From Eikenella halliae (GTDB lineage Bacteria > Pseudomonadota > Gammaproteobacteria > Burkholderiales > Neisseriaceae): a stretch of DNA of 64,000 bases. The notes beneath the pieces are model-generated. The model did not search any database. It was not told where the DNA came from and saw only the letters and a list, made by a program, of their open reading frames with translations. Both the position numbers and the translations under genes were made by a program. The stretch lies in contig NZ_LXSQ01000020.1 of the NCBI RefSeq assembly GCF_001648475.1, positions 1 to 64,000 on the forward strand, in the 5' to 3' direction. Positions 33,769-43,804 of the stretch are shown here, one piece after another; position 1 is the stretch's first letter; each line of letters begins with the position of its first letter.

Positions 33769-33888
33769 TATGGCTGATAGAGCTAAAGGGTTGATGAAAC
33801 ATTTAACTTCGGTGCCATTACGGTTTCAGGTAGCCTTTTATACATTCAGTTTTAAAGCCAGCCAGGTAATGTCAGATATGCAGCTAGC

Positions 33889-33937
33889 AAAAGGCTACCT
33901 GAAAAAAGAAAGCATCTATTTTTCAGGTAGCCTTTAT
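33889..33937 (-). terminator. Uptake-sequence terminator of pbpG
   Basis: Inverted pair 33892-33903 / 33922-33933, about 30 bp beyond the pbpG stop codon on the minus strand. Confidence 0.6.
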
Positions 33938-33964
33938 TTGGCGTATGCAAAAAGCCGTTTAGGC

Positions 33965-34909
33965 TTAAATTTCTCGGCCGTTTACCCAGTTTTGAATCGC
34001 ACGCGCATCGTTTACGCGGGTGGTGGGCGAAGGAGAATTGAGCAGCACGATAATCAGCGGCTGGCGCTGCACGTTGGCATACAGCACCATGGAGCGGCCG
34101 CTTTCGCGGATGTAGCCGGTTTTCTGCAGGGAGATGTTCCAAGTGCCTTCGCGCACTAGGGCGTTGGAGTTGCGGTATTGCTGCACTCGGCCGTTGCTGG
34201 TTTGGGCGGAGCCGGAATTGGAAGTGGAGAATTGGCGGATAAGCGGGTATTCGTGGGCGGCACGCACCATCAGGCTTAAATCGCGCGCGGTGGATACATT
34301 GCGGAAATCAAGGCCGGTGGGGTCGTAGAAACGGGTTTGCTGCATGCCGAGGCTCTGTGCTTTGCGGTTCATGGCGCTCATAAAGGCAGGCAGGCCGCCG
34401 GGATAGTTGCGGGCAAGGGCGTGGATGGCGCGGTTTTCACTGCTCATCAGGCCCAGGTGCAGCATTTCGCGGCGGGTGAGGGTGGTGCCCACGGAAAGAC
34501 GGCTGCCGGTGCCTTTGAGGCGGTCGATTTCGGCTTCGGTAATTTCCAGGATTTCATTCAGATTCTGCTGGGCATCCAGCACCACCATGGCAGCCATCAG
34601 CTTGGAAATGGAAGCGATGGGGCGGACTTGGTCGATACCTTTTTGATACAGGATCTCGCCGCTGCGGCCATTCATAATCAGTGCGGATTGCGAACTGAGC
34701 AGAGGTCCGGCTACGGCGGCTTGGGCTTCCACCCGTTCGGCAGGGCGGCTGCTGAGGAAAGTGCCGAGCGGATCGTCTTGTACGGGCAGGTTTTGTTCGA
34801 GGAACTGGCCGAGCACATCGATATCATCTTGCGCAGCGGCGGGCAGGCTGGCTAAGGCCAGGCTCAATCCGGTGGCTAAAATAATCCAAGTCTTTCTAAT
34901 TGCAAACAA
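33965..34909 (-). CDS. pbpG: D-alanyl-D-alanine endopeptidase (PBP7-type)
   Basis: 314 residues with a cleavable signal peptide (TWIILATGLSLALASLPAAA). All three active-site motifs of low-molecular-weight penicillin-binding proteins are present: S100-x-x-K103 in SISKLM, S157-E-N in SSENRAI and K263-T-G in QKTGYI. This periplasmic enzyme cuts crosslinks between peptidoglycan strands. The sequence matches PbpG/PBP7 better than DacA-type carboxypeptidases because it lacks the long C-terminal membrane anchor domain. Confidence 0.92.
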   Translation of the reverse strand: MFAIRKTWIILATGLSLALASLPAAAQDDIDVLGQFLEQNLPVQDDPLGTFLSSRPAERVEAQAAVAGPLLSSQSALIMNGRSGEILYQKGIDQVRPIASISKLMAAMVVLDAQQNLNEILEITEAEIDRLKGTGSRLSVGTTLTRREMLHLGLMSSENRAIHALARNYPGGLPAFMSAMNRKAQSLGMQQTRFYDPTGLDFRNVSTARDLSLMVRAAHEYPLIRQFSTSNSGSAQTSNGRVQQYRNSNALVREGTWNISLQKTGYIRESGRSMVLYANVQRQPLIIVLLNSPSPTTRVNDARAIQNWVNGREI

Positions 34910-35213
34910 TTTCGTTACCTATCAGTTTGTTGTGCGGCAATGCCGTTAGGCGGCTTGCTGTTGCAGTGGGCAAATATTTGTTTTAACGATAAAAATGAAA
35001 ACCCGCTTATTTTCGATAAAAAATGCAGTTTTGTAAACCCTAGATAGTGTAAAAGAATTTTTGTAAAGGGCAGATTTTGCTATGAAGGTAATGATTGGAT
35101 TCCAGCGCTGATGGCGGCGGTATCCGCGTTGATATGCGCGGAATTCCCCTATATACTTCCACGCTTTGCCATCTTCTTACGGCACAACACATTACATTGC
35201 GGAATCACATCAA
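34910..35213. other. Divergent promoter region between pbpG and clpX
   Basis: AT-rich, no gene seen. It holds the clpX promoter at 35129-35157. No operator was recognised. Confidence 0.5.
35129..35157 (+). promoter_or_regulatory. Sigma70 promoter of clpX
   Basis: TTGATA (35129-35134), 17-bp spacer, TATACT (35152-35157). Transcription would start about 50 bp before the clpX ATG. Confidence 0.6.
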
Positions 35214-36464
<1,251 letters not shown>

Positions 36465-36472
36465 CAATAGGC

Positions 36473-36512
36473 TTGAGGCTACCTGAAAATGCCAATCCGG
36501 TTTCAGGTAGCC
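36473..36512 (+). terminator. Uptake-sequence terminator of clpX
   Basis: AGGCTACCTGAA and TTCAGGTAGCCT enclose a 9-bp loop, 12 bp after the stop codon, followed by a third single copy. Confidence 0.6.
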
Positions 36513-36545
36513 TCGGTTTTCAGGTAGCCCTATTGGGAAGACGCC

Positions 36546-36749
36546 ATGTGGCACATTGTTTTTATCGGCTATATCTTTGTTACCCTGATGTTTGCCCTCG
36601 CGCAGCCATCGTTGGCGCGGATGCTGATTTATTTGGTGGTGTGGACGATTTTGCCCACGCTGTTTGCGTTTTGGGTGGTTTATATCCGTTTGCGCAACAA
36701 ACGCCTCAAGCAGGAAGAAAAACAGGGTGGGGAAACCTTGCCAAAATAA
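36546..36749 (+). CDS. Small two-helix membrane protein
   Basis: 67 residues: two hydrophobic helices (HIVFIGYIFVTLMFAL and MLIYLVVWTILPTLFAFWVV) and a short charged tail (RLRNKRLKQEEKQGGE). It resembles conserved small inner-membrane proteins of Neisseria, but no named family is certain. Its end overlaps the rpsB promoter. Confidence 0.6.
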   Translation: MWHIVFIGYIFVTLMFALAQPSLARMLIYLVVWTILPTLFAFWVVYIRLRNKRLKQEEKQGGETLPK

Positions 36750-36766
36750 CACTTTTTCCCTATAAT
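36738..36766 (+). promoter_or_regulatory. Strong sigma70 promoter of rpsB-tsf
   Basis: TTGCCA (36738-36743), exactly 17 bp, TATAAT (36761-36766). The start site would fall at about 36772, giving a leader of about 120 bases before rpsB. Confidence 0.75.
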
Positions 36767-36770
36767 CCCG

Positions 36771-36801
36771 CAGCTTTCATTTTGAAAGCTGTTTCTTTTT
36801 T
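36771..36801 (+). terminator. Hairpin plus U-tract at the 5' end of the rpsB leader
   Basis: CAGCTTTCA-TTT-TGAAAGCTG, a perfect 9-bp stem, then TTTCTTTTTTT. It starts at or near the transcription start of the promoter at 36738, so it may be an attenuator or a 5' stabilising hairpin. It could also end transcripts arriving from the small upstream gene. Confidence 0.65.
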
Positions 36802-36894
36802 TATCTTAACGCTCGCATCTTGCACCAAAGGGTGTCTCAGTTTTGAGATTCTGTGTGCATTGATGTTTGCTATAACCCTTTGTAAGGAAAATAA

Positions 36895-37638
36895 ATGTCT
36901 CAAATTACTATGCGCCAGATGTTGGAAGCAGGTGTTCACTTCGGTCATCAGACCCGTTATTGGAACCCGAAAATGGAACAATACATTTTCGGCGCCCGCA
37001 ACAAAATCCATATCATAAACTTGGAAAAAACCCTGCCCTTGTTCCAAGAAGCGCAAGACGCCGTTCGCCGTTTGGCTGCCAACAAAGGCACCATCCTGTT
37101 TGTCGGCACCAAGCGCCAAGCCCGCGACATCGTGCGCGAAGAAGCCACTCGTGCCGGTATGCCCTATGTGGACCACCGCTGGTTGGGCGGCATGCTGACC
37201 AACTACAAAACCGTTAAGCAGTCTATCAAACGCTTGGAAGAAAAAGCTGCCATTTTGGAAAATGCCGAAGCCAGCGGTTACAACAAGAAAGAACTGCTCA
37301 CCATTCAACGCGAAGTGGAAAAGCTGGAACGCTCACTCGGCGGCATCAAAAACATGAAAGGCCTGCCAGACGCCATTTTCGTGATTGATACCGGCTACCA
37401 AAAAGGTACGCTGACCGAAGCCGGCAAACTGGGTATTCCGGTAATCGGCGTGGTGGATACCAATAACGATCCGGAAGGCGTGAAACACGTTATCCCTGGT
37501 AACGACGACTCTGCCAAAGCCATCCGCCTGTACTGTCGCGGTATCGCCGATGCCGTATTGGAAGGCAAAAACCAAGCCTTGGCCGAAACCGTAGCCGCCG
37601 CACAGCAGGCTGCTGCCGACGAAGCCGAATCTGCCTAA
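36895..37638 (+). CDS. rpsB: 30S ribosomal protein S2
   Basis: 247 residues. Typical S2 start MRQMLEAGVHFGHQTRYWNP and the two S2 signatures (TNYKTVKQSIKRL with KNMKGLPDAIFVIDT; IPVIGVVDTNNDPEGVKHVI PGND). It ends in an Ala-rich tail. An AAGGA ribosome site precedes the ATG. It is followed by tsf, the standard bacterial rpsB-tsf pair, with an uptake-sequence hairpin in the 130-bp gap that could reduce tsf transcription. Confidence 0.98.
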   Translation: MSQITMRQMLEAGVHFGHQTRYWNPKMEQYIFGARNKIHIINLEKTLPLFQEAQDAVRRLAANKGTILFVGTKRQARDIVREEATRAGMPYVDHRWLGGMLTNYKTVKQSIKRLEEKAAILENAEASGYNKKELLTIQREVEKLERSLGGIKNMKGLPDAIFVIDTGYQKGTLTEAGKLGIPVIGVVDTNNDPEGVKHVIPGNDDSAKAIRLYCRGIADAVLEGKNQALAETVAAAQQAAADEAESA

Positions 37639-37649
37639 GCCGATCCGCA

Positions 37650-37715
37650 TGAGGCTACCTGAACACACCGCTTCAACAAGCGGGCGCCCAACCCGGCCTT
37701 TCAGGTAGCCTTCAA
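37650..37715 (+). terminator. Hairpin with uptake-sequence ends between rpsB and tsf
   Basis: AGGCTACCTGAA (from 37653) pairs with TTCAGGTAGCCT near 37700-37711; the loop also holds GCTTCAACAAGC. Partial termination here would lower tsf relative to rpsB. Confidence 0.5.
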
Positions 37716-37768
37716 TTTATCCAAAGCGCGGCATCCGGCCGCGTTTCTCAATAAAATAGGAGTAAATA

Positions 37769-38623
37769 ATGTCTGCAATTACCGCAAAAATGGTTGCCGA
37801 TCTGCGCGCCGCCACTGGTTTGGGCATGATGGAATGCAAAAAAGCCCTGGTGGAAGCTGATGGCGACATGGCCAAAGCTGAAGAAATCCTGCGTATTAAA
37901 TCCGGCGCCAAAGCCAGCAAACTGGCCGGCCGTACCGCTGCCGAAGGCGTGTTGGCTTATGCCATCGAAGGCAATGTGGGCGCTTTGGTGGAAGTAAACT
38001 GCGAAACCGACTTCGTGGCTAAAGACGCCGGCTTCATCGCTTTTGCCCAATCCGTAGCCAAAACCGCTGCCGAGAAAAAACCGGCCACCGTTGAAGCCTT
38101 GGCCGAATTGGTAGAAGGCGAGCGCAAAGCCGTGATTGCCAAATTGGGTGAAAACATTTCTGTACGCCGCTTTGAAATCATCGAAGCTGCCAATAACCTC
38201 ACCACCTACATCCACGGCGCTGCCGCCACTGAAGGCGTGTTGGTGGAATACAAAGGTGATGAAACCACTGCCCGCCAAGTTGGCATGCACATCGTGGCCT
38301 CCAAACCGCAATGCATTTCTGCCGAGCAGGTTGATCCCGAAGTGGTGGCTAAAGAGCGCCACATCTACACCGAGCAGGCGATTGCTTCCGGCAAGCCCGC
38401 CGAAATCGCTGCCAAAATGGTGGAAGGCCGTGTGAAGAAATTCTTGGCCGAAGTAACGCTGCTGGGCCAACCCTTCGTGATGAACCCTGATCAGACTGTT
38501 GAGCAGTTCCTGAAACAACAGGATACAGATATCGTGAACTTCGTTCGCTTCAAAGTGGGCGACGGTATCGAGAAAAAAGAAGTGGATTACGCCGCTGAAG
38601 TAGCTGCTGCTGCCAAAGTGTAA
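37769..38623 (+). CDS. tsf: Translation elongation factor Ts
   Basis: 284 residues. The guanine nucleotide exchange factor for EF-Tu. The N-terminal VADLRAATGLGMMECKKALV with LRIKSGAKASKLAGRTAAEG and the core VEVNCETDFVAKDAGF with TDF are diagnostic. Good AGGAG ribosome site 7 bases before the ATG. It follows rpsB and ends in a clear intrinsic terminator. Confidence 0.98.
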   Translation: MSAITAKMVADLRAATGLGMMECKKALVEADGDMAKAEEILRIKSGAKASKLAGRTAAEGVLAYAIEGNVGALVEVNCETDFVAKDAGFIAFAQSVAKTAAEKKPATVEALAELVEGERKAVIAKLGENISVRRFEIIEAANNLTTYIHGAAATEGVLVEYKGDETTARQVGMHIVASKPQCISAEQVDPEVVAKERHIYTEQAIASGKPAEIAAKMVEGRVKKFLAEVTLLGQPFVMNPDQTVEQFLKQQDTDIVNFVRFKVGDGIEKKEVDYAAEVAAAAKV

Positions 38624-38637
38624 TTTTGCTTATATTT

Positions 38638-38675
38638 AACAGCCTCTGTTCCGTTGGGATAGGGGCTGTTTTATA
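38638..38675 (+). terminator. Intrinsic terminator of tsf
   Basis: ACAGCCTCT ... AGGGGCTGT stem followed by TTTTAT, 16 bp after the tsf stop codon, not based on an uptake sequence. Confidence 0.75.
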
Positions 38676-38784
38676 TCGCGTGAGAAAGATATCGGGTTTT
38701 CAGGTAGCCTGGACTGGACGGCCAATACAAGGAAGTGAAGTGCAGACGTAGCCAGTGCGGCGAGATGAACCGGCATTGTGGCGA

Positions 38785-38890
38785 TATAGTGGATTAAATT
38801 TAAATCAGGACAAGGCGACGAGCCGCAGACAGTACAGATAGTACGGCAAGGTGAGGCAACGCTGTACTGGTTTAAATTTAATTCACTATA
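38785..38890. repeat. Correia-type element F
   Basis: 106 bp from TATAGTGGATTAA to TTAATTCACTATA, the AAATTTAAAT-terminus subtype like copy B but in the opposite orientation. It lies in the 38624-38964 gap, which otherwise holds only the tsf terminator and single uptake sequences. Confidence 0.9.
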
Positions 38891-38964
38891 CTAGATACTT
38901 CAAATCACCGCAGCCCTGCCTCAAACCGATCTAGGCTACCTGAAACCCGGCTAAGGACCACCGA

Positions 38965-39708
38965 ATGCAAGACCTCATCAAAGAAGCCTACCGGCTGTTT
39001 GCACCCTATACGGTTCATTTTCCACTCAACATCTGCACCTGCGAATGCTGCATGCCCGAAGATTGCCAGCACGAGCTGTTGAGTTATCGGCTGCGCGATA
39101 TTCCCGCCGACAACCTGGCCGGCTATCTGGGCAGCGTGCCGCTGGCAGACGAAGCCGCTACCGCGCGCGATATGAAGCATTTCCTGCCGCGCATTTTGCA
39201 GGCCTTGGTAAACAATGAAGATGTGCGTCCCACCGATGAAGGGTTGCTCGACAAACTACGCTGCGACCTGCCCGAATGCTGGCCAGAAGATGAAATCCGC
39301 TGGCTGCACCGCTTTGCAGCCGCCTGGTTTGCATACCAAATCGCCGCTCCGCGCTACGAAGGCTGCTTGCTTGTGTGGCTGGCCATGTTCCACTTTGCAG
39401 GCCTCGATGTAACCGACAAGCTGCTCGCCCTATGGGCGCAGTCTGCCTCCGAAACCAGTGCCTTACGCGAATTTGCCGCAGTTTATTTGCATGTGCCGTA
39501 TGGTGCCGATATGGATTGGAGCAAAGTCTGTTATCTGCCCAGGGGGCGCTTCAACCGCGACCAGTTTGCTAATAAACTCTCTGCCTGGTTTTATTCCCCG
39601 CATACCCGTGCCACCTTTCGCCAAGCCTTCGAGCAAGCCTTGCTGGTCGGCCGCGAAAAGCCGGAAGAAACCCTGCTTTGGGAGCAATGCTACGACTGGC
39701 TGGCTTGA
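38965..39708 (+). CDS. Conserved hypothetical protein with N-terminal Cys cluster
   Basis: 247 residues, soluble, mostly helical. A striking cysteine cluster near residues 24-34 (CTCECCMPEDC) could bind a metal. The remaining part is rich in Trp and Leu helices (IRWLHRFAAAWFAYQIAAPR, LLVWLAMFHFAGLDVTDKLL), without a recognised catalytic motif. It appears complete with its own start close behind an uptake sequence. Family not recognised. Confidence 0.6.
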   Translation: MQDLIKEAYRLFAPYTVHFPLNICTCECCMPEDCQHELLSYRLRDIPADNLAGYLGSVPLADEAATARDMKHFLPRILQALVNNEDVRPTDEGLLDKLRCDLPECWPEDEIRWLHRFAAAWFAYQIAAPRYEGCLLVWLAMFHFAGLDVTDKLLALWAQSASETSALREFAAVYLHVPYGADMDWSKVCYLPRGRFNRDQFANKLSAWFYSPHTRATFRQAFEQALLVGREKPEETLLWEQCYDWLA

Positions 39709-40049
39709 AGGCTACCTGAAAACCGGCCGAGCAATTTGAGCCATATAGCAACTCATGTCGTTTGAGCTTCACTACTGTACCGCTTGCAACCAACCTTGAG
39801 CTTGCTCCAGAGCAGGGCGGCATGGCCACTTTGCTTACCAATAAAAAGCATTTTCTCAATAAAAGCAAATCCATTATCCATCCTCTAAAAGGCTACCTGA
39901 AACCCCGTCGCCGCTGTTTTCAGGTAGCCTTTCTTCCACCTGCCAAAGGCTAGCAGCAATTTGTCGCTCGGTTTTGGCTGGCTTTCAGGTAGCCTGCTTA
40001 TTGTGCGCTATAATCCCGCTGTTTTTATTTCACACAAACGGTTGCCCAA
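39709..40049. other. Intergenic region before polA
   Basis: No gene seen. It holds an inverted uptake-sequence pair at about 39890-39930, a further copy near 39983, and TATAAT at 40009-40014 as the likely polA -10 element. Confidence 0.5.
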
Positions 40050-42836
40050 ATGCGCAAAACCCTCCTCCTCGTTGACGGCTCTTCTTATCTTTACCGCGCT
40101 TATCACGCGATGGCGCAATTGTCTGCGCCTGACGGTGCGCCGACGGGTGCGCTTTACGGCGTGTTGAACATGCTGCGCCGGCTGCGGGCGGATTATGTGC
40201 ACGATTATTGCGCGGTGGTGTTTGATGCGAAGGGCAAGAATTTCCGCCACGAGATGTTCCCCGACTACAAGGCGACGCGCCCGCCGATGCCGGACGATTT
40301 GCGTCCGCAGGCGGAAGCCTTGCCGGATTTGGTGCGGCTGATGGGCTGGCCGGTGTTGGTCATTCCGCAAGTGGAAGCAGACGACGTCATCGGCACGCTG
40401 GCGGCGATGGCCGGTGAAGCGGGTTGGAATGTGGTGGTGTCCACCGGCGATAAGGACATGGCGCAGCTGGTGAACGAGCGCGTTACGCTGGTGAACACGA
40501 TGAGCGGCGAAACGCTGGACATTGAAGGCGTGAAGGAAAAATTCGGTGTGCGCCCCGACCAAATCCGCGATTATCTCGCGCTGATGGGCGACAAGGTGGA
40601 CAATGTGCCGGGCGTGGAGAAGTGTGGACCGAAAACGGCGGTGAAGTGGCTGGAAGCCTACGGTTCGCTGGCTGGTGTGATGGAGCACGCTGCGGAAATC
40701 AAGGGCAAGGTCGGCGAAAACCTGCAAGCCGCGCTGCCCCAACTGCCGCTTTCGTATGATTTGGTGACGATTAAAACCGATGTGGACTTGCACTCGGAGC
40801 TTTCAGACGGCCTCGAAAGCCTGCGCCGCACTTCGCCGAAATGGTCGCAGCTTGCGGTCGATTTCAAACGCTGGGGTTTCCGCACTTGGCTGAAAGAAGC
40901 GGAAAGCCGTATGCACGAAGCGGCAGACGGCGATTTGTTCGGCAGCGATACGATAGGCGAACAGGCTGCGTTGGACATGGAAACGTCGTCTGAAAAAATC
41001 AGAGAACATGCCCCCGCGCCTGAAAAGCTGGATTATCAAGCCGTTACCACCGAAGCGCAGTTTGCCGCTTTGTTAGACAAACTGTCGCAAGCGGACACAA
41101 TCGGCATCGATACGGAAACCACGTCATTAGACGCGATGAACGCCTCGCTGGTCGGCATCAGCATCGCATTCCAAGCAGGCGAAGCGGTTTACATCCCCGT
41201 AGGACACAGCCTGACCGCCGCGCCCGAACAGCTTGACTTGCAGGACGTATTAGGTCGTCTGAAACCGCATTTGGAAAATCCCGCCCTGAAAAAAATCGGG
41301 CAAAACCTCAAATACGACCAACACGTTTTCGCCAACTACGGCATCGCCCTGAACGGCATTGCCGGCGACGCCATGCTCGCTTCCTACATCATCGAGAGCC
41401 ATCTCGGACACGGCTTGGACGAATTGTCCGAACGCTGGCTGGGCTTGGAAACCATTACCTACGAATCGCTGTGCGGCAAAGGCGCGAAGCAAATCGGTTT
41501 TGCCGACGTTGCCATTGAGCAGGCGACCGAATACGCCGCCCAAGACGCCGATTTCGCCCTGCGCCTCGAAGCGCACCTGCGCGCGCAAATGGACGCCAAA
41601 CAGCTTGAAATGTATGAAAAAATGGAGCTTCCCGTCGCGCAGGTATTGTTTGAAATGGAACGCAACGGCGTGCAAATCGACCGTGCCGAACTCGCCCGCC
41701 AAAGCGCGGAGCTCGGCGCCGAGCTGATGAAGCTCGAACAAGAAGCCTACGCCGCCGCAGGCCAGCCGTTCAACCTCAACTCGCCGAAACAGCTGCAAGA
41801 AATCCTGTTTGATAAAATGGGCATCCCCACCAAAGGCCTGAAAAAAACCGCCAAAGGCGGCATTTCCACCAACGAAGCCGTGCTCGAACAGCTCGCACCC
41901 GACTACCCTCTGCCCAAAATCATCCTGCAAAACCGCAGCCTAGCGAAACTCAAATCCACCTACACCGACAAACTGCCCGAAATGATTTCGCCCAAAGACG
42001 GCCGCGTGCACACCACCTACGCCCAAGCCGTCGCCATTACCGGCCGCCTTGCCAGCAACAACCCCAACCTGCAAAACATCCCCATCCGCACCGCCGAAGG
42101 CCGCCGCGTACGCCGTGCCTTCACCGCACCGCAAGGCAGCGTCATCGTTTCCGCCGACTATTCCCAAATCGAGCTGCGCATCATGGCGCACCTCTCCGGC
42201 GACAAAACCCTCATCGCCGCGTTCCAAAACGGCGAAGACGTACACCGCCGCACCGCCGCCGAAGTATTCGGCATCGCCCCTGAAAACGTCTCGCCCGAAC
42301 AACGCCGCTACGCCAAAACCATCAACTTCGGTCTCATTTACGGCATGGGCCAATACGGCCTCGCCAAATCGCTGGGCATAGACAACCTGTCCGCCAAAAC
42401 CTTCATCGACCGCTACTTCGCCCGCTACCCCGGCGTCGCCGAATACATGCAGCGCACCAAAGAACAAGCCGCCGCCCAAGGCTTCGTCGAAACTCTGTTC
42501 GGCCGCCGCCTCTACCTGCCCGACATCCGCAACAAAAACGCCAACGCCCGCGCCGGAGCCGAACGCGCCGCCATCAACGCCCCCATGCAAGGCACCGCCT
42601 CCGACCTCATCAAACGCGCCATGATAGACGTGTCCCGCTGGCTGGTTTCAGACGACCTGAAGAGCAAACTGATTATGCAGGTGCATGACGAACTGGTGTT
42701 GGAAGTACCCGAAGCCGAACTGGATTTGGTCAAAGAAAAACTGCCGCAGATTATGGCGAAAGTAGATGAAGGGATGTTGAACGTACCGCTGGTGGCGGAG
42801 GTGGGCGTGGGAATGAATTGGGAAGAGGCGCATTAA
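40050..42836 (+). CDS. polA: DNA polymerase I
   Basis: 928 residues with all three domains: 5' nuclease (LLLVDGSSYLYRAYHAM, DADDVIGTLA-type acidic sites), proofreading 3'-5' exonuclease with intact D-x-E (IGIDTETTSLDA), and polymerase motifs A (SADYSQIELRIMAHLSGD), B (RRYAKTINFGLIYGMGQYG) and C (QVHDELVLEV). It replaces RNA primers and fills repair gaps. Its internal uptake sequences are Neisseria dialects (40802, 41252, 42647, and a near match at 40984), with no Eikenella form seen inside the gene, so the whole gene was probably imported. Confidence 0.97.
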   Translation: MRKTLLLVDGSSYLYRAYHAMAQLSAPDGAPTGALYGVLNMLRRLRADYVHDYCAVVFDAKGKNFRHEMFPDYKATRPPMPDDLRPQAEALPDLVRLMGWPVLVIPQVEADDVIGTLAAMAGEAGWNVVVSTGDKDMAQLVNERVTLVNTMSGETLDIEGVKEKFGVRPDQIRDYLALMGDKVDNVPGVEKCGPKTAVKWLEAYGSLAGVMEHAAEIKGKVGENLQAALPQLPLSYDLVTIKTDVDLHSELSDGLESLRRTSPKWSQLAVDFKRWGFRTWLKEAESRMHEAADGDLFGSDTIGEQAALDMETSSEKIREHAPAPEKLDYQAVTTEAQFAALLDKLSQADTIGIDTETTSLDAMNASLVGISIAFQAGEAVYIPVGHSLTAAPEQLDLQDVLGRLKPHLENPALKKIGQNLKYDQHVFANYGIALNGIAGDAMLASYIIESHLGHGLDELSERWLGLETITYESLCGKGAKQIGFADVAIEQATEYAAQDADFALRLEAHLRAQMDAKQLEMYEKMELPVAQVLFEMERNGVQIDRAELARQSAELGAELMKLEQEAYAAAGQPFNLNSPKQLQEILFDKMGIPTKGLKKTAKGGISTNEAVLEQLAPDYPLPKIILQNRSLAKLKSTYTDKLPEMISPKDGRVHTTYAQAVAITGRLASNNPNLQNIPIRTAEGRRVRRAFTAPQGSVIVSADYSQIELRIMAHLSGDKTLIAAFQNGEDVHRRTAAEVFGIAPENVSPEQRRYAKTINFGLIYGMGQYGLAKSLGIDNLSAKTFIDRYFARYPGVAEYMQRTKEQAAAQGFVETLFGRRLYLPDIRNKNANARAGAERAAINAPMQGTASDLIKRAMIDVSRWLVSDDLKSKLIMQVHDELVLEVPEAELDLVKEKLPQIMAKVDEGMLNVPLVAEVGVGMNWEEAH

Positions 42837-42867
42837 AAAGGTTAGTTATACATTGTCGACTAACCCA

Positions 42868-42904
42868 ATAAAGGCTACCTGAAACCTTCGGGTAGCCTTT
42901 CCTT
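42868..42904. terminator. Shared terminator between polA and lolA
   Basis: AAAGGCTACCTGAA pairs with TTCGGGTAGCCTTT (one altered base) and is followed by a T-rich run, between convergent genes. Confidence 0.6.
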
Positions 42905-42929
42905 TTCATACCGATAAACTCAACCGCTC

Positions 42930-43547
42930 TTACTGCGTTAGTACATCCACGCCTTGCGGCGGGGTGAAGCGGAATTGGCCGCGGGAGAGGTTGGGGCGGG
43001 TGTTCAGGTTATTGAATTTGATGGTAGTTTGGTTGCCGAAACTGTCTTTCAGACGCATTTCAGCCAGGTCGTCGCCTTTGAAGCCGAGGCGGATGTATTG
43101 GTAGCCCGCGTTGGAGCGTTTGGGCGTGGCCAAGACGTAGTCGATACCGCCTGCGGAGCCGTCTTCTTTCAGGGAGTAGCTGGCGGAGAGGGCGTCTTTA
43201 TTAGAAAGGATGGCGGCTGGGCTGTCGCCGATAGCTTGGTTTTGCGCGGTTTTGGTGATTTGCGCCAAATCAATGTCGTAGAGCCAAATGTGGCTGCCGT
43301 CGCCTACGATGGTTTGTTTGTAGGGGCTGGTATATTCCCATTTGAAGAGACCAGGGCGCAGGATGCTGAAGCGGCCTTGGGCATTGCGGGTTTTATTACG
43401 GCTTTGCACGCTTTGGCTGAAGCTGCCGCTGATACCGTCGGTGTCGGCGTTGAATTTTTGCAGGGCTTCGATGCCGCCGGCTTGGGCGCTGCCGATGGCC
43501 ATAGCTAAAACGGCTGCGGCGGCCAGGCGGAAGGTTTGGGTTTTCAT
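42930..43547 (-). CDS. lolA: Outer-membrane lipoprotein carrier protein LolA
   Basis: 205 residues with signal peptide (RLAAAAVLAMAIGSAQA). Periplasmic chaperone that moves lipoproteins from LolCDE to the outer membrane. Features are SGSFSQSVQSRNKTRNAQGR, FSILRPGLFKWEYTSPYKQT and GDGSHIWLYDIDLAQIT, classic LolA strands. Length is standard. Confidence 0.95.
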   Translation of the reverse strand: MKTQTFRLAAAAVLAMAIGSAQAGGIEALQKFNADTDGISGSFSQSVQSRNKTRNAQGRFSILRPGLFKWEYTSPYKQTIVGDGSHIWLYDIDLAQITKTAQNQAIGDSPAAILSNKDALSASYSLKEDGSAGGIDYVLATPKRSNAGYQYIRLGFKGDDLAEMRLKDSFGNQTTIKFNNLNTRPNLSRGQFRFTPPQGVDVLTQ

Positions 43548-43804
43548 CGTTTTTCCTTTGTGCGAATCAAAACGGAATGCGGCGCATTGTACCAGCTTGG
43601 GTGCGGCGGGGCAGGGCGGTTGGAATTGTAAAGACGGTGTAGCAAATGGATTTTTCCGCTACAGCAAGGCATTAGGCGGAGTAGGGCGGCAAATTTTTAA
43701 CCGGATTTTATTCCTGCGCTATAATTCGCGGCTGTGGTAAGCGGCGGTAAAGGTTGCGATAGATACTTTTCAGGTAGCCTCAACCGCCTTCTTTGGAGAA
43801 CCTT

